Assembly (NCBI GenBank): GCA_964405835.1
Contig: CAYOPN010000008.1
Location: 1 to 57,973, forward strand
DNA: 57,973 nucleotides
DNA from: JAJVIP01 sp964405835
Lineage (GTDB): Bacteria > Elusimicrobiota > Elusimicrobia > F11
Reading direction: 5' to 3'
Shown: positions 32,724 to 40,667 of the stretch, piece after piece
Position numbering within the stretch: position 1 is the first letter of the stretch
Layout of the letters: each line of letters opens with the position of its first letter
The notes under the pieces: generated by a model
Databases searched by the model: none
What the model saw: only the letters and a program-made list of their open reading frames with translations
What the model was told of the DNA's origin: nothing
Program-made: the position numbers and the translations under genes

Positions 32724-33491
32724 ATGCGTTTAATTGAGGTAATGACGTGGTTGGATGTTGTGGAGGTGGCCGGGTACCTGATTCTGCCGGTATTCCTATT
32801 AATAGATCTGTTCTGGCACGACCGGGTGTTTCAAACCCCGAAGTTCTGGAGGGGCCGGGCCGCGATCGTGACAGCGGTGACCTTTTACGGGTCCATTTAC
32901 GTCGCCCGTTTTTGGGGCGGCGTGTTTGAAGGCAAGAGTTTGCTGAACGGCGCAGCGTTGGGGACGGTGGGCGGCACCATTGTTGGGCTGTTGGCATATG
33001 AGCTCGTGCATTACGGTTATCACCGGCTCGCGCATGAGTGGGACCCGTTGTGGCGGTTCACTCATCAGATGCACCACAGCGCGGAAAGTGTGGACGCGTT
33101 CGGCGCGTTCTACATTCATCCCATCGACAACGCCGTCTTCACGACGATCGGCAGCTTGATCTTGTTCCCGGTGTTGGGATTGAACCTGGAGGCGGGCTTG
33201 CTCGCGAACGTGTTCCTGACTTTCAACGCGGTATTCCAGCACGCCAATATTCGCACGCCGCGCTGGTTGGGTTATTTCATCCAACGCCCGGAAAGCCACC
33301 GCGTGCACCACGGCCGCGGCATCCATCGCTACAACTACAGCGATCTGCCGCTGTGGGACATGCTGTTCGGCACGTTCAAAAACCCCGCGGACGAAGGCGC
33401 GAAAGCGGCCGGTTTTTATGACTTCGCCTCAACACGCATCTGGGATATGCTGGCGTTTCGTGATGTGAGCGCGCCAAAATTGATCAGTTAA
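32724..33491 (+). CDS. Sterol desaturase / fatty-acid hydroxylase family protein
   Basis: 255 residues, an integral membrane di-iron enzyme. Four hydrophobic stretches lie at about 10-30, 48-65, 78-95 and 138-165. The histidine boxes are all present: HYGYHRLAH (96-104), HQMHH (114-118), His132 and His173, and HRVHH (192-196). Members hydroxylate or desaturate lipids (fatty acids, sterols, carotenoids) with oxygen. The substrate cannot be told. The gene is divergent from, and probably repressed by, the TetR regulator. Its 3' end overlaps the convergent PilZ gene by 8 bases. Confidence 0.92.
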   Translation: MRLIEVMTWLDVVEVAGYLILPVFLLIDLFWHDRVFQTPKFWRGRAAIVTAVTFYGSIYVARFWGGVFEGKSLLNGAALGTVGGTIVGLLAYELVHYGYHRLAHEWDPLWRFTHQMHHSAESVDAFGAFYIHPIDNAVFTTIGSLILFPVLGLNLEAGLLANVFLTFNAVFQHANIRTPRWLGYFIQRPESHRVHHGRGIHRYNYSDLPLWDMLFGTFKNPADEGAKAAGFYDFASTRIWDMLAFRDVSAPKLIS

Positions 33492-33999
33492 CTTTCTGGG
33501 GTTTTTCGCAGTAACGGAAGAACGCGCAGGTGCGCTCGCACACGGGGGTTGTTTCCTGACGGATCCGCCCATCGCACGCGTCGTAATCGGCGGACATGCG
33601 GATCAGTTCGTTGGCTGTGGGGTCGCTCAAATCCAGGAATTGCAGCCCGAGCCGGTGACCGTTTTCAATGCGGGACGACCGTCGCACTGACACGTTGCAG
33701 GTAACGGGGGCGCGAAATGGAAACTTTATGGTCAGTTGCAGCCTGGTTTTGACCGGTACCGCTTCTTTCACCACCACCGCCAGTCCGCCTCCAGACAAGT
33801 CCATCAAGGTGCCATCCATCGCGTCCCCAAAAAATGGCGGCGCCGGTTTCAGCGTTACCGAAATGCCGCCGAACGCGCTGGATTGCACGCGCCGGTGCCG
33901 GCGCTGTTCCTGATTGGAGAGGAAGTCGAAGTCTTCGTTTTGCCGCGCTTTGCGGTCGTTCTTGGATCGGTCCACGGGCAAGTATGGAGCGCGGAACAC
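33484..33999 (-). CDS. PilZ-domain protein
   Basis: 171 residues with one PilZ domain. The c-di-GMP-binding marks are present: RRHRR (33-37, the R-x-x-x-R element) and DLSGGGLA (67-74, the D/N-x-S-x-x-G element), then a run of beta strands to about 130. The tail holds four cysteines (in CDGRIRQETTPVC, then ERTCAFFRYC), which could bind a metal. It probably reads the second messenger and acts on motility or surface genes; no partner is nearby. It begins 20 bases from the divergent secreted propeller gene. Confidence 0.88.
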   Translation of the reverse strand: MFRAPYLPVDRSKNDRKARQNEDFDFLSNQEQRRHRRVQSSAFGGISVTLKPAPPFFGDAMDGTLMDLSGGGLAVVVKEAVPVKTRLQLTIKFPFRAPVTCNVSVRRSSRIENGHRLGLQFLDLSDPTANELIRMSADYDACDGRIRQETTPVCERTCAFFRYCEKPQKVN

Positions 34000-34019
34000 A
34001 AAATGGGTAGGATCCGCCG

Positions 34020-35402
34020 GTGAAAAAAAGAGCCTGGCTATTTATTGGTGCCTTCGCGCTGTCCGCGGTGTGTTCCTCCGCTGAAAATCCCTCCTTTAAA
34101 ATTACTCCGGTGTTTGTTTCCCAGGTCGCGGAGACGACCGCGTTGGGATACGGCAACGGCCGCAAACTGGTTTCCGATGCAAACGGGACCATGTATTTTT
34201 CCGCGGTGTCCAAAGCGCCCAATGGCCTGCCCGGTGTGTGCGTGATACGGACCATCGGCACGGGGGGGCCTTCCTTTGAAACGTTATGGATAGAAAACAG
34301 TAACGGTCTGTTTGTTTCGGCCAATGCGCATTTCGCCACAAGTTTGACGTTGCATGAGTCGGGCATCGCGTACGTGGTGTGGTCAGGTGGAGATCAAACC
34401 GCCAAGAACGATCCCAAACTGGCGCGTCAGTTGCGGTTCGCCAAGATCACGGCCGGAGCAAATATGAAAGTGTTCGAGGCGGGCCAACCCTTTACGGTGA
34501 CTGGTTTCCAAGATGTTTATCGCCCGCCTTTTCTGCAGAACCAAAATTGGCAGGAGTTTCCATCGGCGTTCGTTTCCAAAGACGGCAAGTTGCACGTGGT
34601 GTGGGAAGCGCGCGACGCCAAGCGCACGGACCAGAACAACGTTCCCATCCCCGGCATTGCCTACGCGGTGCGCGATGCGAACGGAGCGTGGTCGATCAAT
34701 GGCGACATCGTGGCCCCTCCTTATTTGGACGTGGACAGCGTGAACGGCGCGCAGTTCCGGCCCTTTATGGTGACCGACGGCGGCGACACGATGCACGTGG
34801 TGTGTTACGGTGAGGTTTATGGCCGCATCCAAATTCTCTACGGCCAATTGCGCAATGGAAAATTTTCCGGTTGGAAGCCAGTCGCTTTTTCAACGAATGA
34901 TCAGCGGCACGCATCGGTGGGACTCGATAAACAAGGACGGATCCACGCCGTGTGGCGGGAAGGCGGGCTTGCCGGCCAAGAATCTTTTATCGTCTACAGC
35001 ATGCGCAATACAGACGGAAAATGGTCCCCGGTAATACGTGCGGACAACCCCAATCGCAACGGGTCGACGCCGAACATCACGGTCGATGACCAGGCCGCCT
35101 ATGTGGTGTGGACCGCCTGGGACGAAGGTTTCGAAAATTCCGACAGCCAGAAGAACAACGGGTTTCCCAACGACAACGACACGGTGGAAGGGGAATTGGC
35201 CTTCGCCTATAAGAAATTCAACGAGGACCATTTCTCAGCGCCCGTCGCGTTGGCCGGCGGCATCGGCTCCTATCCTCGCATCGCGCGCGTGGCCAAGTCC
35301 AACCCCACGAAATTGGCGCTGATCTGGACATTGGGCAAAGAGTGCTTGCCGCAGTCCTGTGTGCAGATTTTCTTCAGCGAGACGACCACCCCGATCAAAT
35401 AA
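34020..35402 (+). CDS. Secreted beta-propeller-like protein
   Basis: 460 residues from a GTG. The signal peptide is MKKRAWLFIGAFALSAVCSSAE. The body contains repeated blocks of the kind G-x-L-H-V-V-W-E-A-R, T-M-H-V-V-C-Y-G and R-I-H-A-V-W-R-E-G at about 190, 255 and 315, and later D-x-A-Y-V-V-W-T. This repeat is seen in sialidase-like and other beta-propellers, some of which are not enzymes. No catalytic set of arginines or Asp boxes is evident. The protein is periplasmic or released. Role unknown. Confidence 0.75.
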   Translation: MKKRAWLFIGAFALSAVCSSAENPSFKITPVFVSQVAETTALGYGNGRKLVSDANGTMYFSAVSKAPNGLPGVCVIRTIGTGGPSFETLWIENSNGLFVSANAHFATSLTLHESGIAYVVWSGGDQTAKNDPKLARQLRFAKITAGANMKVFEAGQPFTVTGFQDVYRPPFLQNQNWQEFPSAFVSKDGKLHVVWEARDAKRTDQNNVPIPGIAYAVRDANGAWSINGDIVAPPYLDVDSVNGAQFRPFMVTDGGDTMHVVCYGEVYGRIQILYGQLRNGKFSGWKPVAFSTNDQRHASVGLDKQGRIHAVWREGGLAGQESFIVYSMRNTDGKWSPVIRADNPNRNGSTPNITVDDQAAYVVWTAWDEGFENSDSQKNNGFPNDNDTVEGELAFAYKKFNEDHFSAPVALAGGIGSYPRIARVAKSNPTKLALIWTLGKECLPQSCVQIFFSETTTPIK

Positions 35403-35414
35403 TAGGAGGGGGTT

Positions 35415-35951
35415 TTACTCCGCTTCGGGTTCGGGGTGGGGAGAAATATATTCGGCGGCGAGTTCTTCCTGCAGTTTTTTCGGGTGGTATCTCCGGTAGG
35501 AGAAAATCCCGAGCACGATGAACAAAATCAATACGTCGAGTTGCGCGAACTGGAAGGGGGGCTCTGTCTGCGTGGGGGCCAATTTTTTTAGACCCTCCAC
35601 ATGCCGGAAGGCCTGCACCACCAACACAAAACAGTTGAAATAAAGCGTCACAACGGCGCTGATGACATAGATGCCAAGCCACTTGCCGGTCAGGCCGCGC
35701 CGGTAACGTCCCAAAAACGCCAGCGTGATGGGAACAAGCGAGATAATGCCCAGAATGAACGCCGGCGTGATCCCATTAAATGGAAACATGAACCCGGTGA
35801 TGGTCGTGAACGCGGCCGTGACCAGAAAAAGCAGCGTCCACAATTGCCGGCCCGCCGAACCAATCATTCCTTTAACGACCATGATTCCCGCGATAATGGC
35901 CACGATGCTGAGCGCGGTGTGAAAAATAGTGAATAGTTGCAGGCCTGTCAT
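35415..35951 (-). CDS. Multispan membrane protein, unknown family
   Basis: 178 residues with five hydrophobic segments (about 5-27, 35-58, 63-83, 94-115, 132-150), ending in an acidic, Pro-rich tail (SPHPEPEAE). It is otherwise featureless; no cofactor motif or conserved catalytic residue is seen. The pattern of short loops resembles DUF420- or DUF2306-like cytochrome-associated proteins, but I cannot assign it. It is convergent with the propeller gene (13 bases between stops) and lies downstream of the RRM gene's terminator. Confidence 0.7.
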   Translation of the reverse strand: MTGLQLFTIFHTALSIVAIIAGIMVVKGMIGSAGRQLWTLLFLVTAAFTTITGFMFPFNGITPAFILGIISLVPITLAFLGRYRRGLTGKWLGIYVISAVVTLYFNCFVLVVQAFRHVEGLKKLAPTQTEPPFQFAQLDVLILFIVLGIFSYRRYHPKKLQEELAAEYISPHPEPEAE

Positions 35952-35968
35952 GCGCGGGAGAATATCAG

Positions 35969-36009
35969 AAAAAAAACGGCCCGTTCGCGTTGGCGAACGG
36001 GCCGTTTTT
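35969..36009 (-). terminator. Rho-independent terminator after the RRM gene
   Basis: A-run, then CGGCCCGTTCGC, a 4-base loop, GCGAACGGGCCG and a T-run. The perfect GC-rich stem is flanked by A and T runs on both sides, so it can work in both directions. It lies 24 bases past the RRM gene stop. Confidence 0.92.
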
Positions 36010-36032
36010 GTGAAGCAGTTGGGAAGCTGGGG

Positions 36033-36338
36033 TTACCAGCGGTTTCCGCCGCCGTTGCGTCCGCCGAATCCACCGCGGTTGTTGTCGCGTTTTTCCATGG
36101 GCTTGGCCACATTGACCACGATTTGACGCGTGCCAACAGTCGAGCCATTCAATTGGCCGATCGCCGCTTGCGCGTGCGCATCGTCGTTCATTTCCACGAA
36201 GCCGAAGCCGCGTGATTGGCCGCTTTCGCGGTCATTGATGAGCTTGGCGCTCGTCACCGGCCCGAAGGCGGTGAACATGGTGTTGAGTTCGGTTTCACTG
36301 GTGGTAAACGGCAGGCTTCCTACGAATATTTTTGTCAT
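36033..36338 (-). CDS. RRM RNA-binding protein
   Basis: 101 residues. The ATG at 36338 has a TAGGAG ribosome site; the frame is open further up but unlikely to be used. It is one RNA-recognition motif: RNP2 IFVGSLP (4-10) and RNP1 RGFGFVEM (43-50), then a Gly/Arg/Asn-rich tail (RGGFGGRNGGGNRW). Such short RRM-Gly proteins occur in cyanobacteria and several other phyla, often as cold-induced RNA chaperones. About 196 bases of non-coding sequence lie upstream, room for a long leader. Confidence 0.93.
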   Translation of the reverse strand: MTKIFVGSLPFTTSETELNTMFTAFGPVTSAKLINDRESGQSRGFGFVEMNDDAHAQAAIGQLNGSTVGTRQIVVNVAKPMEKRDNNRGGFGGRNGGGNRW

Positions 36339-36534
36339 TTTAAGTCTCCTAAGACAGAGCAGCGTCATCGAGGTTTTCTTCGGGATCACAAGGTCACATA
36401 CACGCTGCGCTAAGTAACAGGAGGCGGGGATGAGTCTCTGCAGGGGTGCACAGTGACATATATCGGCGGTGAGCGGGGAATTAATATCGATCTTTTGTAA
36501 GGAATTACTGAAAAACCCCTCTTAAACTTGCGGA

Positions 36535-37035
36535 ATGCGATTGTGGCGCTTATTTCCAGTGTTTCTGCTCATTTCCGGTGCCCTGCTCTCCCGACCAGTA
36601 TGGTCGGCGGACATACCCCATAGGCTGGCCCTGGGCACCACGGTCATCGGTGGACAGGTCCATTGGGGGTTCGCGGACCGGTGGGCGGTGGAAGCGCGCG
36701 TGCTGACCGGCAAAGAAGAATCGCAAGCGGGCACCGTCACGGGCGCCGCCTACGGGCTGCGCGGCTATTGGTATTTTCGCAAACCCAGCCGCGTGCGTTT
36801 CTTTCTTGGGGGAGAAGTGGCCGCAACCCGCAGTTATTCACAGCGGTACGATTACGAGACGAACGGCATGGCCTATGGCGCGTTCGGCGGATCCGAGCTC
36901 TATTTGCTTAAACGGTTATCGGTGGGTGTCGACATGGGACCCTATTTGCTCACAACGCGCGTGCGCGACAGCGAAACGCGCAATGGGGAAATCGTATCGG
37001 TCATCAACACTTTTATGAACTTCTATTTCTTATGA
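36535..37035 (+). CDS. Small outer-membrane beta-barrel protein
   Basis: 166 residues. The signal peptide (MRLWRLFPVFLLISGALLSRPVWSA) is followed by alternating polar and nonpolar strands (QVHWGFADRWAVEARVL; YGLRGYWYFRK; RVRFFLGGEVAATRSY; SVGVDMGPYLL) and a C-terminal aromatic (NFYFL), as in eight-stranded outer-membrane barrels. No specific family recognised. The last 4 bases overlap the start of the next secreted-protein gene, suggesting joint expression. Confidence 0.75.
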   Translation: MRLWRLFPVFLLISGALLSRPVWSADIPHRLALGTTVIGGQVHWGFADRWAVEARVLTGKEESQAGTVTGAAYGLRGYWYFRKPSRVRFFLGGEVAATRSYSQRYDYETNGMAYGAFGGSELYLLKRLSVGVDMGPYLLTTRVRDSETRNGEIVSVINTFMNFYFL

Positions 37036-38240
37036 AACGCGCACTTCTTGTCATCGCAATCGTGGTCGGTTGCTGCGCCGTTGTACGGGCCGGTCTTCAA
37101 CTCGGCCTTGGTTCGGCGGTGGCCGGGCACGACGCCGATCAAATCGACGCCGAGCGCACGCGAGCACTAACATTAAATCTTCCGCCCTGCACCGAGACGC
37201 CCTATTCCGTCTCGCCGATCGACCTTGGGACCACGTTCAATCTGGACCCGTTGGGGCATTTGGCGGGCGTCGGCGGCCATATGTTTCCGACGGGGCATAT
37301 CTATTTTTACGTGATGAAAGCGACCGCCGCGACGCCCACGACCAATATCTACGCGCCGGCCTACATCGGAATTTATCAGATCGCGTCATCGCGGTACTTA
37401 AACGCGAACCCGCCCTTCACCGATTACACGGTGCGGTTCAGCCCCTGCCAAGGATTGACGGGTTTTTTCTACCACGTGAACGAACTTAGCCCCGCGCTCG
37501 CGGCCACGGTGGGTCCCATCGACGAGTACTGCTCGACATATCCCGACGGGTCCATTTACTATTGCACCAAAACGGTGGCGACCTACTTGAACGCCGGCGA
37601 TGTGGTCGGCACGATGACCGGTCGCGCCGGCAGTTCGTTTTACACGCTCGATTTCGGATCGCGAGACCGCACACAAGCGGCGCTTCCTTTCATAAGCCCG
37701 GCGCGGCAAAACCCGGAGGACCTCTACACGCGCTGTCCGCTCGACCGTTTTGAAGAACCGGTCAAATCCCAGTTGGAAGCCTTGCTCGGCATGTACGATG
37801 GAAGCGCCCGGCGCACCGATCCGCCGGTTTGCGGCGAGGTCATGCAGGACCTGCCCAACACAGCGCAAGGTTTGTGGTACGTTCCAGGAACTCCCCAATC
37901 CCCCGTGCAGGACATCCGGCCGCACCTGGCGCTCGTGCACGACAATGTGCGCACGTCGACCGGCGCTTTCTCGGTGGGAACATCCATGGCGGCCAGCAGT
38001 CTTTCGGGCGGGCAGTATTACTTCAACACGGCGGGCGCTGGTCTCGTAAACCTGGATTTTGACTTGGTGACCGCCGGAGGTACGGTGTATTGCTACGACT
38101 CTTTCAGCAATCTTATTAACGGAATTATTTTGGTCCAACTCACCGATTCCACGACCCTCAAAATCGAGCGTCAGACCGCCGCGTCTTGTGGCGCCGGCCC
38201 ATGGTCATTCACGGGGAGCGCCAGCACCTTCGTCCGGTAA
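37032..38240 (+). CDS. Secreted protein with M23-like domain lacking catalytic residues
   Basis: 402 residues. Signal peptide MKRALLVIAIVVGCCAVVRA. Residues 75-210 (GHLAGVGGHMFPTGHIYFYVM; later VATYLNAGDVVGTMTGRAG, then LDFGSRD) recall LytM/M23 metallopeptidases, which usually hold zinc through H-x-x-x-D and H-x-H. The second pair is not seen here (the place reads LDFG), so this is probably a binding module, not an active enzyme. A C-terminal beta-rich part (about 300-402) includes paired cysteines. It is coupled to the barrel-protein gene by a 4-base overlap. Function unknown. Confidence 0.65.
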   Translation: MKRALLVIAIVVGCCAVVRAGLQLGLGSAVAGHDADQIDAERTRALTLNLPPCTETPYSVSPIDLGTTFNLDPLGHLAGVGGHMFPTGHIYFYVMKATAATPTTNIYAPAYIGIYQIASSRYLNANPPFTDYTVRFSPCQGLTGFFYHVNELSPALAATVGPIDEYCSTYPDGSIYYCTKTVATYLNAGDVVGTMTGRAGSSFYTLDFGSRDRTQAALPFISPARQNPEDLYTRCPLDRFEEPVKSQLEALLGMYDGSARRTDPPVCGEVMQDLPNTAQGLWYVPGTPQSPVQDIRPHLALVHDNVRTSTGAFSVGTSMAASSLSGGQYYFNTAGAGLVNLDFDLVTAGGTVYCYDSFSNLINGIILVQLTDSTTLKIERQTAASCGAGPWSFTGSASTFVR

Positions 38241-38257
38241 TTTGTTCGGGCGGCGGG

Positions 38258-38842
38258 TTATTTTCCCTCGAGTTTCCATTTGGGCCGGACGTAGTGGCAG
38301 GTGTAGCCGCCCGGGTTTTTCTGCAGATAGTCCTGATGATACGCCTCGGCGCTCCAGAAGTCGGAGGCGGGCGCGACCTGGGTGACCACGGGCCCCGGCC
38401 ATTTCTTGGATGCATCGATTTCTTTGATCAAGGCCTCGGCCGTTTTCTTTTGCGGGTCGTTCACGTAAAAAATCGCCGAGCGATAGGACGTGCCCATGTC
38501 GTTTCCTTGACGGTTCTTCGTGGTGGGATCATGGACCTGAAAGAAAAACTCGAGGATCTTCCGGTAGGACGTCTTGGTGGGATCAAATTGGATCTTGAGC
38601 GCTTCGGCGTGCGTGCCATGGTTTTCGTAGGTGGCGTTCTTCACGTCACCGCCCGTGTAGCCCACTTCGGTTTCGGTTACGCCCGGCAATGTCCGGAACA
38701 ATTCCTCCATTCCCCAAAAACATCCGCCGGCTAAAATTGCTTTCTCGGTCACAGAAGTCTCCTTTGCTGGTTTGGATTGTCCCGTCGCCGGGACGAACAA
38801 CGCCAGGGCCAGGGCGACGGAAATAGATTTGATGGCTTGCAT
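38258..38842 (-). CDS. msrA: Peptide methionine sulfoxide reductase MsrA, exported
   Basis: 194 residues with a signal peptide (MQAIKSISVALALALFVPATG). The catalytic motif is GGCFWGMEE (Cys41), followed by VGYTGGDVKNATYE, GHAE-like THAEALKIQFDP, FFQVHDPTTKNRQGND and GTSYRSAIFY, all strong MsrA signs. It repairs S-methionine sulfoxide in envelope proteins. Resolving cysteine is probably the one in GGYTCHY near the C-terminus. No msrB lies next to it. It is followed upstream, 19 bases away, by the PAP2 gene, so the two are likely one transcript. Confidence 0.95.
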   Translation of the reverse strand: MQAIKSISVALALALFVPATGQSKPAKETSVTEKAILAGGCFWGMEELFRTLPGVTETEVGYTGGDVKNATYENHGTHAEALKIQFDPTKTSYRKILEFFFQVHDPTTKNRQGNDMGTSYRSAIFYVNDPQKKTAEALIKEIDASKKWPGPVVTQVAPASDFWSAEAYHQDYLQKNPGGYTCHYVRPKWKLEGK

Positions 38843-38860
38843 GGCGGGAGTTTACCTTTC

Positions 38861-39637
38861 TTATTTGAAGCGTTTCCGAAAACCGATGCTCGTGCCACCA
38901 AAATAAAGCCCGGAGCTCCAGCCTTTGCGGCGTTCGAACCCCGACACCATTTTGCCGACGCCGTAACCTACCAGAGCGCCGCCGGCGATATCGCTCGTCC
39001 AATGAGCACCCTGGTTAACCCGGCTCAACCCCACCGCGGTCGCGAGACCGTAACTAATGAATGAGACAAATTTTGATTCGTGGTTGTCGGCAACGATGGT
39101 GGCGAGCGCAAACGCAGACGCGGTGTGGCCCGACGGGAACGAGTCCGAACTTCCGAAGGGTTGGAATTCGTCGCCTTCGGTTTTTCCGGAGCTGGGCCGC
39201 TCGCGCCCGATGGCTTTTTTTAATCCGACCGTGACCAGGTCATTGACCACTTTGGCTTCGAGCGCCAGCACGCCCACGCGCCGCGCGTTGACCGAGTCGG
39301 TCAATGCGCCTCCAATATAAAACGCGCCCGCCACTTGCGCGGTGCCGGGCATACGTCCCAACCTTTCGATCGTGGTGCCGCGTTTCCCAAAATCATGCGA
39401 GTCCCAGTCCCGTGACCCATAGGCTTCAGAGAACATTTTAGGGACCGCGTTTTTCAGCATCTTGTCTTGTGACCCCAGGATTCCAACCGCGCCGACCAGG
39501 AACAACGCGTTCCGTTTAAAGTGGCTGGTGGAGCGCGCGGCTTCCGTGGCGATCTCCAAATCGAACTCGCCGGCTTGAAGCGGGGACCAGCTCAAGCACG
39601 CCAACAGGAGGGTTAGGGCCAACCAGTGTTTTCTCAT
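38861..39637 (-). CDS. PAP2-family phosphatase, secreted
   Basis: 258 residues. Signal peptide MRKHWLALTLLLACLSWSPLQA. The three acid-phosphatase signature parts are visible: KKAIGRERPS (about 150), SFPSGHTASAFA (about 175) and SRVNQGAHWTSDIAGG (about 212). PAP2 enzymes in the envelope remove phosphate from lipids such as undecaprenyl diphosphate or phosphatidate. Between the signal and the first motif there is a mostly helical region with weak hydrophobic parts. It is in the same direction as msrA and probably shares its message. Confidence 0.9.
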   Translation of the reverse strand: MRKHWLALTLLLACLSWSPLQAGEFDLEIATEAARSTSHFKRNALFLVGAVGILGSQDKMLKNAVPKMFSEAYGSRDWDSHDFGKRGTTIERLGRMPGTAQVAGAFYIGGALTDSVNARRVGVLALEAKVVNDLVTVGLKKAIGRERPSSGKTEGDEFQPFGSSDSFPSGHTASAFALATIVADNHESKFVSFISYGLATAVGLSRVNQGAHWTSDIAGGALVGYGVGKMVSGFERRKGWSSGLYFGGTSIGFRKRFK

Positions 39638-39697
39638 ACACCAGGTTTGTCGACGGAAATTAACGACGGGTTAAACGCGAATTAAGGTTTTTTAACG

Positions 39698-39727
39698 AAA
39701 AACCGCTGCGAGTTATCAGCGGGTTTT
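39698..39727 (-). terminator. Terminator after the SseB-like gene
   Basis: AAAAA-CCGCTG, 8-base loop, CAGCGG-GTTTT. The six-pair GC stem with A and T flanks can work both ways; it lies 5 bases past the SseB-like stop on the leftward strand. Confidence 0.7.
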
Positions 39728-39732
39728 GGGGG

Positions 39733-40152
39733 TCAAGCTTGGGAACGTTCGATGATTTTTTTGAGGTAGGAGAACATCTCGCGCGGGACCGGGTACATGG
39801 TCTCCGACTTCGAGTTGAGGAACACGCCGCCGAACCGGTCTTCGGGTTCGATGGTGCGGAACAAGTCCGCGAACGCCATTTCGGCGAATTGGCCGCCTTT
39901 CGGAAACGCGCGAGAGAACTCTTCTTCATCAGTGAAGCAGTAAAGCCAAATTTTTCCGTCTTTATCGGTCGCCATCATGAACTCAATGTCGTCCGGCGTC
40001 GGCGCGTTCACGGCCACAAACACATAGGCGTCGGCCAGCCCCTCGGCCACGTTCGGCATCGACTTCTCTACTGGCGCGCCTTTGCTCGTGTTGAGAATGT
40101 CTTTGAGCGTCACTTTTTGGATTCCCATTGGTGGAGTATAACGAGTGGCCAT
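39733..40152 (-). CDS. SseB-like domain protein
   Basis: 139 residues. The central part (VFVAVNAPTPDDIEFMMATDKDGKIWLYCFTDEEEFSRAF, then FGGVFLNSKSETMYPVPREM) follows the SseB N-terminal domain pattern, including FTDEEEF and the L-N-x-x-S-E block. SseB-type domains are found in proteins of varied or unknown role, including type III secretion enhancers and immunity-like proteins. The start may also be the ATG eight codons in (40128). The gene is divergent, by about 24 bases, from the next. Confidence 0.7.
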   Translation of the reverse strand: MATRYTPPMGIQKVTLKDILNTSKGAPVEKSMPNVAEGLADAYVFVAVNAPTPDDIEFMMATDKDGKIWLYCFTDEEEFSRAFPKGGQFAEMAFADLFRTIEPEDRFGGVFLNSKSETMYPVPREMFSYLKKIIERSQA

Positions 40153-40176
40153 CCCGGATCAAGTACAATTTGAAAC

Positions 40177-40533
40177 ATGAAAGGAATTCCAAAAACGGGC
40201 TTTTATCATGCGCACGTTTACTTCGATGGAAAATCCCGGCAATCGGCCGAGATATTCCGGCAAGGCCTTATTGACACTTTTCCCGGTCGCGTCCGCATCC
40301 ACGACCTGATCGACGAGCCGATCGGCCCGCACCCGTTGCCAATGTTCGAGGCCGACGTGCCCGCGAGCGAGATTGAGGCCGTGAAAACCTGGATGTCGGC
40401 GCACCACGGAAACCATTCCATCCTGGTCCATCCGCTCACCGGAGACGATTTGGCCGACCACCGCGACTTCCCCGAATGGATCGGTCCCGCGCTCAAACTC
40501 GACTTGGATTTTTTAAAAAGGAGACGATCATGA
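40177..40533 (+). CDS. DOPA 4,5-dioxygenase family protein
   Basis: 118 residues matching the small DOPA-dioxygenase-like family: FYHAHVYFDGKSRQSAE (His11 and His13 region), GPHPLPMFEAD (about 50) and ILVHPLTGDDLADHRDFPEW (about 86-105). Repeated histidines suit an Fe(II) site. Plant and fungal relatives open the ring of DOPA in betalain and muscaflavin making; bacterial members have unknown substrates. It stands alone on the plus strand. The ORF is short but its conserved motifs are complete. Confidence 0.87.
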   Translation: MKGIPKTGFYHAHVYFDGKSRQSAEIFRQGLIDTFPGRVRIHDLIDEPIGPHPLPMFEADVPASEIEAVKTWMSAHHGNHSILVHPLTGDDLADHRDFPEWIGPALKLDLDFLKRRRS

Positions 40534-40567
40534 CCGGCGCTTTGGTGCCGGCCGCTTTGGCGGCTTT

Positions 40568-40618
40568 GGTGCCGTTGATGACAAGTGACAAAGTTTGTCA
40601 GTTGTCATCAACGGCACC
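40568..40618. repeat. 51-base near-perfect palindrome
   Basis: 17 bases (GGTGCCGTTGATGACAA) at 40568-40584 pair with 40602-40618. Inside, TGACAAA at 40586-40592 pairs with 40594-40600 around one central base. The only mismatch is G85/G601. It lies in the 134-base gap between the DOPA-dioxygenase-like gene and tspO and would make a very long hairpin. It may be a transcript end, a MITE-like remnant, or a protein site. Confidence 0.9.
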
Positions 40619-40667
40619 GTCTCAGTGGCCTTGCCGCACAAGCAGCTGCCGGGAATAGATGAGGTTT

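Noticed and set aside
40530..40658. 42-residue ORF with a good AAAGGAG site
   Set aside because: The sequence is mostly the palindrome and has no coding look or known family; kept only as possible remnant of a broken gene.
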